Source: JAJDZL01 sp965221175
GTDB lineage: Bacteria > Pseudomonadota > Gammaproteobacteria > Arenicellales > JAJDZL01
Assembly: GCA_965221175.1 (NCBI GenBank)
Contig: OZ244867.1
Coordinates: 2,976,001 to 3,040,000, forward strand
Direction: 5' to 3'
DNA length: 64,000 bases
The notes beneath the pieces were generated by a model. It searched no databases and was not told the DNA's origin. It saw nothing but the letters and a program-made list of their open reading frames with translations. Position 1 is the first letter of the stretch, and the number at the start of each line of letters is the position of its first letter. Shown piece after piece: positions 27,675 through 34,830 of the stretch. A program made the position numbers and the translations under genes.

Positions 27675-27776
27675 TTCTTCGTCCGGCACACGCTGGCACC
27701 TGAGAGCATCAAATCACACATAAATATTTGTAACCTAAGGTTATTTTTCGTTTATTCCTGATACTGGCTGGCACTG
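27658..27776 (+). repeat. guaA 3'-end direct repeat, copy A
   Basis: The last codons of guaA and about 100 bases beyond match 28507-28625 in register. The first 60 bases (27661-27720 against 28510-28569) agree at 54 positions, and an exact 11-base match (GGCTGGCACTG) recurs at the same offset of 105 bases. This copy has only a weak hairpin (TAACC-TAA-GGTTA, then TTTTT, at 27731-27748) where copy B has a strong terminator. Confidence 0.85.
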
Positions 27777-27929
27777 GTCAGCACACACAAGCAGCCTTTT
27801 TTAATGGTATGCCTAATGGCATTATCATATTCAATATATCAATTGCAACTAAATACCATATCACGTATTTCTAAAACCTTCCAGCTCGAAGCTGGGTAGC
27901 GAATGATGCCATTGGATCGTTGCAACTAT

Positions 27930-27957
27930 GTGGGAAATGCTTACCAGCGTTTCCCAC
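27930..27957. repeat. Hairpin overlapping the RRM gene stop codon
   Basis: GTGGGAAA at 27930-27937 pairs exactly with TTTCCCAC at 27950-27957. The stem spans the last codons and stop of the RRM gene. There is no T-run, so it may be a 3' stability element or a chance palindrome. Confidence 0.4.
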
Positions 27958-28216
27958 CACCACCGGATCTCTTTTCTTGGGGCTTCGCTTCATTGACTTT
28001 GATTTCGCGGCCGTCGAGGCTGGAACCATTAATTTCTTGAATCGCTTTCTGCGCCTCTGCAGTGCTCGACATCTCGACAAAAGCAAAACCCTTGCTCCGA
28101 CCTGTATCGCGATCTGAGATCAAATTTATGGATTCAACCGTGCCGCACTTGCTAAAAGTATCCTGCAGAGTTTGCTGGTTGGCTGAGTACGGTAAATTAC
28201 CTACATATAGTTTCAT
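27941..28216 (-). CDS. RRM-domain RNA-binding protein
   Basis: A 91-residue single RNA-recognition-motif protein with a short glycine-rich tail (RSGGGGKRW). RNP2 is LYVGNL at residues 3-8 and RNP1 is KGFAFVEM near residue 43. Such small glycine-tailed RRM proteins occur in cyanobacteria and many proteobacteria and resemble cold-inducible RNA chaperones. It lies between the two guaA-end repeats, on the opposite strand to guaA, consistent with arrival by insertion. An 8-bp perfect hairpin overlaps the stop codon. Confidence 0.92.
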   Translation of the reverse strand: MKLYVGNLPYSANQQTLQDTFSKCGTVESINLISDRDTGRSKGFAFVEMSSTAEAQKAIQEINGSSLDGREIKVNEAKPQEKRSGGGGKRW

Positions 28217-28506
28217 TGTTTAAGTCCTTGCTCGATTATCGAGCCTTGTGTGCGCATTTCCGGTATTCAATCAATTAGCACAGGTTTTGCTGTTCCATTG
28301 ACATGGTGTCAACGAAATCAGGAATTAGAAGTGATTGCCGAAGACTGGCGGAGAAATAAAACTCTTGAAGTGAAAGTCGGGATAGGAATTTCTAATCTAA
28401 AAGTAATATACACCACAATTCAAGGATAGCAATGTTTAATAGGAGATGGAATTACGTTTCATTCATAAAGAACCCCAGACTAATACTGGTTTTTTTCGCT
28501 TGTTTA

Positions 28507-28625
28507 CAATTGAGTGGGAATGATTCCACGTCCAGCACACACTGGCACCTGAAAGCATCAAATCACACCTAAGCCCGCAATTATGCGGGCTTTTTTTCGT
28601 TTTCATCTGAAAAAGGCTGGCACTG
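28507..28625 (+). repeat. guaA 3'-end direct repeat, copy B
   Basis: The sequence still encodes T-I-E-W-E-stop, the exact end of GuaA, followed by the same downstream DNA as copy A. The parent reading frame is absent upstream. This is what insertion at, or tandem duplication of, the guaA 3' end would leave behind. Confidence 0.85.
28572..28598 (+). terminator. Rho-independent terminator inside guaA repeat copy B
   Basis: AGCCCGCA, the loop ATTA and TGCGGGCT form a perfect 8-bp stem followed by seven T residues. It is 40-odd bases after the duplicated guaA stop and probably was the original terminator of guaBA. Confidence 0.9.
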
Positions 28626-29110
28626 ACCAGCTGCCGAAGGTCGACGTGTTTACCCTAGTGAGCGTATCGGGTGTAGACGATTCGTCTGATCCTGGTACCA
28701 GGGTGGATTTCAAATCCCGCAACGAGAATCGTATCAGTATCTTGGAGGCCCCCGGCCCCATGCTGACGCCGACGGAGCTCGTTGCGTTGCTCAAAGGCCA
28801 GGCCTTTGAGCCGCTGGAGGGCAGCCAGCTCTGGAAACTACGTATGTCACTTCCGGATACCCGTGGGGATCTCGCCATACCGACGGGGAGGAGTGCGCGC
28901 GAGTTCATTCGTGTACCACTATGCTAAGAAAGCAGTGCTACCGCTCGTAGTGATCACCTGGGTAACGAATCTGCCGCTTCCGTTCAGCCTGCATCCGACC
29001 TTTATCGTGCTTCCATTCGCCGCACTTTTTGCATTCGCTGTGCCAGTGACCGCCAGTACCTTTAAGAAGTTACCTTTGAAAAACACGGGCGGAATGGAGC
29101 AATCTGTCTG
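28626..29110 (+). pseudogene. Possible decayed ORF(s) in the guaA accessory region
   Basis: Two overlapping plus-strand frames look partly protein-like. One (to 28927) holds LTPTELVALLKGQAFEPLEG but has no ATG start near its beginning. The next (to 29111) encodes a hydrophobic stretch, LHPTFIVLPFAALFAFAVPV then TASTFKK. A similar peptide (HPAFALAFAFAV then TASTFKK) recurs near 29840-29905. I recognise neither; they may be pieces of one broken gene family. Confidence 0.3.
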
Positions 29111-29246
29111 ATTCAGATGATGTCAGCTATGGGACTCATAATAATCTGTAAATGTTCATGATTCTGGGTGTTAAAGTAATTAACGCCACAAAAGTGAACG
29201 TAATAATCATCATAATTTTGAGGATACTGTAGATGTATTGATATAA

Positions 29247-29295
29247 TGTCCAATATTATATACACTATACATTATAGTGACCATAAATATGGACA
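29247..29295. promoter_or_regulatory. Nested inverted repeats, probable operator of the HipB-like gene
   Basis: Just before the regulator start, CACTATA-cat-TATAGTG (29263-29279) is a perfect 7-bp inverted repeat. It lies inside a wider pair TGTCCA (29247-29252) and TGGACA (29290-29295). Xre-type antitoxins usually repress their own promoter through such sites. Autoregulation here is inference. Confidence 0.55.
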
Positions 29296-29299
29296 ATAA

Positions 29300-29656
29300 A
29301 TGAGTAAAACCCAGTTAGACTTGATGCTGCCGATTCCGGTGAGGCGGGCGGTTCGTAAGCTTGGAAAGGATATCCGTGATGCCCGGCTCAGGCGACGTAT
29401 TCGAACGGCTGTCATGGCCGAACGGGCCTCTATTAGCCGAACAACCCTAAACAAGATAGAAAAGGGCAATCCTGGCGTCTCGTTGGGTAACTACGCCAAT
29501 GTGCTCTTTGTGTTGGGCATGGCGGAGCGGTTGGGTGACCTAGCGGACGTCAAGACGGATACGGTGGGGCTTGGGCTTGAAGAGGAGCGTTTGCCGCAAC
29601 GTATCCGCAAGCCGCGCCAGAATAAATCCAGGCGCATGTCGTCCCAGTCTGGATAG
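29300..29656 (+). CDS. Xre/HipB-like transcriptional regulator (orphan antitoxin-like)
   Basis: A 118-residue helix-turn-helix protein. ERASISRTTLNKIEKGNPGV near residue 41 is a standard Xre recognition helix region, followed by NYANVLFVLGMAERLGDLAD, as in HipB-type antitoxins that pair with a HipA kinase. No HipA gene follows: the next 300 bases hold short direct repeats and then a different toxin-antitoxin pair. It may be an orphan, or its partner was lost. Start is the ATG at 29300, directly after a palindromic region. Confidence 0.8.
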   Translation: MSKTQLDLMLPIPVRRAVRKLGKDIRDARLRRRIRTAVMAERASISRTTLNKIEKGNPGVSLGNYANVLFVLGMAERLGDLADVKTDTVGLGLEEERLPQRIRKPRQNKSRRMSSQSG

Positions 29657-29677
29657 AAGGGCAAAACGTGTGTGGAA

Positions 29678-29715
29678 CGACAATCAAGGTAAGACTCAGC
29701 GACAATCAAGGTAAG
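29678..29715 (+). repeat. Two 16-base direct repeats
   Basis: CGACAATCAAGGTAAG occurs at 29678-29693 and again at 29700-29715, period 22 bases, just after the HipB-like gene. The purpose is unknown; it could mark a recombination join where a partner gene was lost. Confidence 0.7.
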
Positions 29716-29917
29716 AATTTTTTGACGCTGCGATCAGGTTTCAAATAATAGCAGAATTATTTGCAGTTTCACTGATTCAATTCAAAAAAGTCGATCAGCG
29801 ACAGGATGTGAACACGGGGCTTGTGCCCGTCCTGGATCATCCTGCATTTGCACTGGCATTCGCCTTTGCCGTCACCATCACGGCCAGCACCTTCAAAAAG
29901 TTTTTCTGTTACAATTC

Positions 29918-29969
29918 ACTGTAATGATACAGTATGCTAGTGTGTATTACAGCACTGTAAAGTTACAGT
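29918..29969. promoter_or_regulatory. Two 16-bp operator palindromes of the RES/Xre pair
   Basis: ACTGTA-atga-TACAGT (29918-29933) and ACTGTAA-ag-TTACAGT (29954-29969) share the same arms and are 36 bases apart, ending a few bases before the antitoxin ribosome site GGAGGT (29973-29978). Paired identical palindromes before an Xre antitoxin are the expected arrangement for cooperative autorepression; the binding itself is inferred. Confidence 0.75.
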
Positions 29970-29985
29970 ATTGGAGGTAATCATG

Positions 29986-30384
29986 ATGGCTCAAGCCGAA
30001 CAACTGCGGCAACGTGGTTCCAGTGTCACCAGTTCACTGCTGCCGGCGATTTTCAATATCTTCAGCCAGTGGCGCCTGACCGGTGCCCAGCAGATGACCC
30101 TGTTGGGGCTCAGCAACGAGAAGACTCTTTACAACTGGAAGAGCCAGCCGGAAAAGGCCATGTTGACGCGGGATTTACTGGAACGGGCCAGCTATATCCT
30201 GGGTATCTATAAGTCCCTGCAAATCCTGTTACCCGACCAGGCGCTGGCCGATCAGTGGCTGTCCACACACAACTACAACCCGCTGTTCAATGGTACGGCG
30301 CCGCTGGATCGGTTACTGGCCGGGCAGGTGGTGGACCTGGCCGTGATCAGGAATTTTCTCGATGCGGAGCTAGGCGGCTGGTGA
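29986..30384 (+). CDS. Xre/MbcA/ParS-type antitoxin of a RES toxin-antitoxin pair
   Basis: A 132-residue antitoxin with the Xre-MbcA-ParS layout: an N-terminal helical domain (LLPAIFNIFSQWRLTGAQQM, LLGLSNEKTLYNWK) and the C-terminal toxin-binding domain (LDRLLAGQVVDLAVIRNFLD, ending GGW). GGAGGT sits 7 bases before this ATG; an ATG one codon earlier is also possible. The stop overlaps the GTG start of the RES gene by four bases, so translation is coupled. Base composition is more GC-rich than the flanks, as for acquired DNA. Confidence 0.88.
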   Translation: MAQAEQLRQRGSSVTSSLLPAIFNIFSQWRLTGAQQMTLLGLSNEKTLYNWKSQPEKAMLTRDLLERASYILGIYKSLQILLPDQALADQWLSTHNYNPLFNGTAPLDRLLAGQVVDLAVIRNFLDAELGGW

Positions 30385-31073
30385 TCGATATCGATACCCT
30401 ACTCGGTAGCGATGTGAATGAGCTCGTCTATCGGGTCATTCTGACGCGCTATCCGCAGATTAGCTTGTTCGAGCGCGTCTCTAACCCACAGGATTGGGAC
30501 GTGCTCTACGCTGTGGAGTCACTGACCAACCCCCGGTTGCGGGATGAGGTTGGTGATATTCGCTTGGTGCCACCGGAAGACCGGGTGTACGGTGATGGCG
30601 CGTCTTGGATCATGGCAGCCTTTACCCACCCGCCGGTAGATGGTCGTGGCGGCCGGTTCAACCGGGATTTTGGTATCTATTACTGTGCGGCCGACGAGGC
30701 AGTGGCCATCACAGAGTCTTCGTCCCGCCGAGCGCGATTTCTGCAGGAATCCAGAATTGAACAAATCACGCAAGAGATGCGTGTTATTCGCGCGCAACTG
30801 GGTCCGGTCAGCCTTCACGATGTGCGAAACTTGGCCGGACACGCCATCTACGATTCCGATGGATATGTGACAGCACAGCAGCTCGGGTACACGTTGCGGG
30901 ATGCCGAAAGTTTCGGCGTTCACTACCAAAGCGTCAGAGCGGATGGTGAGTGCTACGGGGTGATGCGAGCAAGGGCGCTCTCGGATGCCATTCACTGGCG
31001 TTATCTGCGTTACCGCTATGATGGGGGGTCGATCGTTGGGGTTGAATCCCTTGACGGCAGTAGCAGGAGGTGA
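30381..31073 (+). CDS. RES-domain toxin
   Basis: A 230-residue RES protein. The domain begins at VYRVILTRYP near residue 15, with GGRFNRDFGIYYCAADEAVAI near residue 91 carrying the conserved Arg and Tyr, and a C-terminal CYGVMRARALSD serine/arginine region. Characterised RES toxins (MbcT, ParT) act on NAD+ or as ADP-ribosyl transferases. The GTG start overlaps the antitoxin stop; a longer frame opens at 30255 but lies within the antitoxin gene. At about 230 residues it is larger than the minimal RES domain. Confidence 0.88.
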   Translation: MIDIDTLLGSDVNELVYRVILTRYPQISLFERVSNPQDWDVLYAVESLTNPRLRDEVGDIRLVPPEDRVYGDGASWIMAAFTHPPVDGRGGRFNRDFGIYYCAADEAVAITESSSRRARFLQESRIEQITQEMRVIRAQLGPVSLHDVRNLAGHAIYDSDGYVTAQQLGYTLRDAESFGVHYQSVRADGECYGVMRARALSDAIHWRYLRYRYDGGSIVGVESLDGSSRR

Positions 31074-31226
31074 TGGTGATGCTAGAATCTACACCTGTTC
31101 TGGCAGGCAATGCACATTTTTCTTTCGCGTTCACCTCTGAGTAGACATAGCATTAAGAAATAGCGCTGTATTCTACAAAAAATTTATCCGAAAGCAGCGC
31201 TTTGTTTCACGTTCTTGCGTGAACAG

Positions 31227-31640
31227 CTAGTCATTGCCATAATCTGGCTCAAATTCTCTCTCCCGCTCGGATTTAATATAGCGTATATAGCCACTGGCGT
31301 AGGGCACATACTCTGTCATGGCGGTATTGAAAGTGGAATCACCGAAAAACACCACCAGCGAGTGGATCGCTGAGGCGGGAATATACACCAGAATTTCAAT
31401 GGCTTTGACGGGCTTGTAGTTCTGGTGCATCGGATTCTGAAACTTGTTGGTGTGTTTGTAAATCTTCTGTGTCCAGCTTTTCTGGTTCGCTGAACCAACG
31501 GACTTGGTAATCAACTCCTGCACAGGCTGCAGCAGGGCAGATTCCAGGGTATTTTCCAAATTGTGCGGCGATACTTTTCTGCCGTTAATTTCAAATGAAA
31601 TCCGGCGGCGAATGTTGGCGATGCGTTTGCATCTTGGCAC
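31227..31640 (-). pseudogene. Truncated NERD-domain (nuclease-related) protein
   Basis: A 137-residue frame. Its middle, WTQKIYKHTNKFQNPMHQNYKPVKAIE, followed by VVFFGDSTFNTA, fits the C-terminal half of the NERD domain, where N-P-x-x-Q-N and a later VVF strand are typical. The catalytic first half (the D and ExK residues) is absent: upstream of residue about 15 the frame runs into unrelated DNA. It is therefore an N-terminally truncated remnant of an otherwise common nuclease-related protein. Confidence 0.65.
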
Positions 31641-31955
31641 AGAGACGCTTTAGGTGGAGCTTCGTCGGTCGTGTCGAACGTTTGTCATCAATGCCCGCAC
31701 CCACCTAATTCACACTGGCTTGGTCCACTGGGCTTAATTTACACTCTCCAGTAATTTACGTGATAGCACGTAGCCGCTCGGTTGATTCTACACAAATAGA
31801 AATTCTTCCGTCGTGCGACAAATTGCACAACTGATGAATCCATCCAAATTATGATCTGATCAAATTTATCATGTGTTTGTAGTATTTCACACGGTAACTC
31901 CAAACTATATATTGCATTGGTAATTTAATATTGAACGTGATAAATTTCATTTAGT
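31641..31955. other. Non-coding stretch between NERD relic and ATPase gene
   Basis: About 315 bases with no gene seen. The first 100 bases are GC-richer and the rest becomes very AT-rich toward the palindromes at 31956-32014. Two similar words, TAATTCACACT and TAATTTACACT, lie about 30 bases apart near 31710-31745; their meaning is unknown. Confidence 0.4.
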
Positions 31956-32014
31956 TACACTTTTATGCGCATATAAATGTCATATATCTACACTATTATG
32001 CGCATAAAAGTGTA
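31956..32014. promoter_or_regulatory. Two large palindromes upstream of the DUF4143 ATPase
   Basis: A 26-base site at 31989-32014 (TACACT...AGTGTA around ATGCGCAT) pairs at 12 of 13 positions. A second copy at 31956-31981 pairs at 10 of 13. The two centres are 33 bases apart, about three helical turns. The left half of copy one and the right half of copy two also form an exact 18-bp inverted repeat. Most likely a cooperative repressor site or a cruciform that controls the downstream gene. Confidence 0.7.
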
Positions 32015-32075
32015 AAATGCTCGTTTGTACATATACTGAAATGGCTAACCAACTACCGTTTAAACTGAAATCACT

Positions 32076-33389
32076 ATGTTACAACGGCTAAGAACCAACG
32101 ATCTTCACAAATGGAAAAACCAGCGTCATCGTAAACCTCTTTTGCTGGATGGAGCTCGGCAGGTGGGTAAAACCTATTTGGTTACTAAATTGTTCGGTGA
32201 GAAGGAATTTCAACATGTACATCGGCTTGATTTTCGGTTGGATCCGACTTTGGCAGATCTCTTTGCCGACACTCTAAATCCTCAAACAATAATCGAGAAC
32301 ATTGAATTACGCTTCAATATAAATATCAATCCAAACCAAGATTTGATTTTCTTCGACGAAGTTGGGGATTGCCAGAAAGCTGTTGATTCGCTGAAATATT
32401 TTTCGGAGGATCTCCCCTATGCATTTGTTAGTAGTGCGTCAGGCTCAAACATTGGATTGTTGGAATCCTTTCCTGTCGGGTCCGTTCATCACTTGGAATT
32501 ATTTCCTCTTTGTTTTGAGGAATTTCTGATGGCCAAACAAAATGCAATACTCTTGAAATCATTTCGGGAACGCCGTGATAGCAAAATAGTTTTCGACGAA
32601 CTTTGGTTGACACTGCTTGATTATTACTTCGTGGGAGGCATGCCGGAAGCCATAATGCACTGGTTTAATGATCAAGACAATCTATCGGAACGGGTGAATA
32701 ATGTAACGCGAATTCATCGTGAACTCGTTATGGGCTATCGTCAGGACTTCGGAAAGTATGCAGGCAAGTTCCATGCACTGCATATTGATTCAGTGTTTAC
32801 ATCGGTACCGCGACAGTTAGCCGTCTGCCAGGATAATTCTGTTCAGCGGTTCAAGTTTAAAGGCGTTGTGGAGCAAAAGCAACGATATCAAGACCTTCGA
32901 GGTCCTATTGAATGGCTGGAAAAAGCCAAATTAGTTCGTAAGTGTTATCCCATTGAAGGCAGCCCAACAGTTCCGCTGCAATCTCAGATTCGAACTAATA
33001 TTTTCAAGTTGTATCTTTTTGATATTGGGTTGCTCTGCCACATGCTTGAAATTCCCTATCATTCTCAGACATCGCAGAATTATCAATACAAGGGCTACAT
33101 CGCGGAGAACTTCGTGCAGATTGAACTCTCAATGCATTCGAATTACCCGACTTATTCCTGGCAGAAGGCAAGAGCTGAAATTGAATTCATTCATCAATGT
33201 CGCGATGGCACAATTATTCCTGTAGAAGTAAAGAGTGGCTCGCGCACTCGGGCTCGAAGTCTGCGTTCTTATATTGAACGATACGATCCCTCACACGCTG
33301 TGATACTTGCTGGAAAGCAAGGTAAAAAAGGAAGTCAACGCGTACAAACATGGCCATTGTATGACGCGCAATTTCTTAATGACCTTTAG
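32076..33389 (+). CDS. AAA-type ATPase of the DUF4143 family
   Basis: A 437-residue ATPase with a Walker A of the GARQVGKTYL form near residue 26 and Walker B DLIFFDEV near residue 89. A helical middle follows, then a C-terminal DUF4143 region where AEIEFIHQC and IIPVEVKSG give the D/E-x-K pattern of a PD-(D/E)xK nuclease-like fold. These proteins are frequent in prokaryotes and suspected of roles in defence or DNA transactions; no function is proved. The start has no clear ribosome site. A 16-codon frame (MANQLPFKLKSLCYNG) begins at 32041 just upstream. Composition is AT-rich. Confidence 0.85.
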   Translation: MLQRLRTNDLHKWKNQRHRKPLLLDGARQVGKTYLVTKLFGEKEFQHVHRLDFRLDPTLADLFADTLNPQTIIENIELRFNININPNQDLIFFDEVGDCQKAVDSLKYFSEDLPYAFVSSASGSNIGLLESFPVGSVHHLELFPLCFEEFLMAKQNAILLKSFRERRDSKIVFDELWLTLLDYYFVGGMPEAIMHWFNDQDNLSERVNNVTRIHRELVMGYRQDFGKYAGKFHALHIDSVFTSVPRQLAVCQDNSVQRFKFKGVVEQKQRYQDLRGPIEWLEKAKLVRKCYPIEGSPTVPLQSQIRTNIFKLYLFDIGLLCHMLEIPYHSQTSQNYQYKGYIAENFVQIELSMHSNYPTYSWQKARAEIEFIHQCRDGTIIPVEVKSGSRTRARSLRSYIERYDPSHAVILAGKQGKKGSQRVQTWPLYDAQFLNDL

Positions 33390-33599
33390 TCAAAGTTTGA
33401 TCATGATGGTGCATAATTTTGCGGAATATTGAACAGATGTCCACAAAATTAAAAAAACAATCAATCATCAACTTTCATGAATGTTTTCTATCTGTTTGTT
33501 TCCACAAACCAGTCTGCATGGACCTTTTACGCCTGCTATTCGACAAGACGGAATTTCATCTGTTAAACTGGCGTCTTTCCTACACGCGGGAGTCAGATC

Positions 33600-34457
33600 A
33601 TGAGTGAAGCGCAGACAATAAAAGGAAAGGTGTTCAAAGAGCTGCATTCGGCCGATGGCATTTTTGTGATGCCAAATGCGTGGAACGCTGGCAGCGCTTG
33701 CATGCTGGAAGCAGCGGGTTTCCCCGCAGTCGGTACCACCAGCGCAGGTATCTCCTTCTGTCTGGGGCTTCCCGATTCTGAAGGATTGCTAACCCGGGAA
33801 GCGGCGATGGAGGAGACCAGTCGGATTGTAGGTGCGATTCGGATACCGGTTAGTGTGGATGCAGAAAACGGTTACGGACATACACCGGAAGAGGTGGCCG
33901 AGACGATCCACCAGGTGGCAGACACGGGCGCGGTGGGGGCTAGTATCGAAGACTATGCCGCTGCCTATGGCACTGGTGATCTCTACGATCGAGTACTGTC
34001 GGTCGAGAGAATCGAAGCGGCGGTCGCGGTCGCCACGTCCCTGCCATTTCCTTTTACCTTGACTGCGCGAGCCGAGTGTTATCTCATGGGACACCCAAAC
34101 CCGTTCGAGGAATCGGTGACGAGGGTAAACCTCTATCGAGAAGTCGGCGCGGACTGTCTATTTGTCCCCGGTATCAAAGACGTTGAGACGATCGGTAGGC
34201 TGGTGAAGGAAGTCGACGGGCCAATCAACGTGGTCATGGGACTTGCTGGCAATCCAATGAGTGTGAAGCAACTTGAGTACTTGGGGGTAAAGCGGGTGAG
34301 TATCGGCGGGTCGCTCGCTCGGACCACCTTTGGCGTTGTCCGTCGGGCGGCCGAGGAGATACGTGTCCATGGCACATTTACCTATTCCGAAGGTCAGGTG
34401 CCGGACGCTGAGCTTTGTCGATTTTTTACCGAGCGGCAGGAATTATCCGCTTCATAG
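33600..34457 (+). CDS. Isocitrate lyase/PEP mutase family protein
   Basis: A 285-residue TIM-barrel enzyme. The N-terminal MPNAWNAGSACMLEAAGFPAVGT, VDAENGYG (metal and active-site Asp/Glu) near residue 82, GASIEDYAAA near residue 113 and TARAECYL near residue 160 place it in the oxaloacetate decarboxylase / carboxyvinyl-carboxyphosphonate phosphorylmutase-like branch. The substrate cannot be told. It is notably GC-richer than the ATPase gene before it, so it probably arrived separately. Confidence 0.85.
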   Translation: MSEAQTIKGKVFKELHSADGIFVMPNAWNAGSACMLEAAGFPAVGTTSAGISFCLGLPDSEGLLTREAAMEETSRIVGAIRIPVSVDAENGYGHTPEEVAETIHQVADTGAVGASIEDYAAAYGTGDLYDRVLSVERIEAAVAVATSLPFPFTLTARAECYLMGHPNPFEESVTRVNLYREVGADCLFVPGIKDVETIGRLVKEVDGPINVVMGLAGNPMSVKQLEYLGVKRVSIGGSLARTTFGVVRRAAEEIRVHGTFTYSEGQVPDAELCRFFTERQELSAS

Positions 34458-34830
34458 CCAACCACGAGTATTATTTGCAACTGGGACTGATTCGATCCAC
34501 CATCCGCTACCCGTTTGGCATGAGGCGATTCGAGAAACGTGGCGCAAGCGGATTGATCAGACGGGTAGTCGACCATCAAACGCTTAAAAATCCAGTTGAC
34601 GCACCCGTGGCGGTGTTGGAGCGCTGTTTTTTAATCTGAAGTTCCAGACTGATTTTGCCGTTTTGGCAATGTAACTCTTTGAAATAGTATAATATTTCCT
34701 GTAAATTACGGACGATATATTTTCGTATTGTAGGCAGTAAAATGTTATTTACCCTGTAATGCTTTTCTTCTATTGTGTATAATCCCTCCTATCTTATTCC
34801 GATTTCCTTCTATTCTTTTGTAGGCACGCA
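34458..34830. other. Gap upstream of the transposase gene
   Basis: About 370 bases with no gene. AT-rich from 34680 on. It should hold the left end of the insertion sequence; I could not find a convincing inverted repeat. The word TGTAGGCA occurs at 34729 and 34819 and again after the transposase at 36589. Confidence 0.45.

Noticed and set aside
31074..31226. AGCGCTG...CAGCGCT inverted pair after the RES toxin gene as a terminator
   Set aside because: The loop is long and no T-run follows directly; it was not strong enough to call.
34310..34830. Inverted repeats marking the left end of the IS1634-like element
   Set aside because: Several short words were compared with the right flank; none matched as an inverted repeat, so no boundary is claimed.
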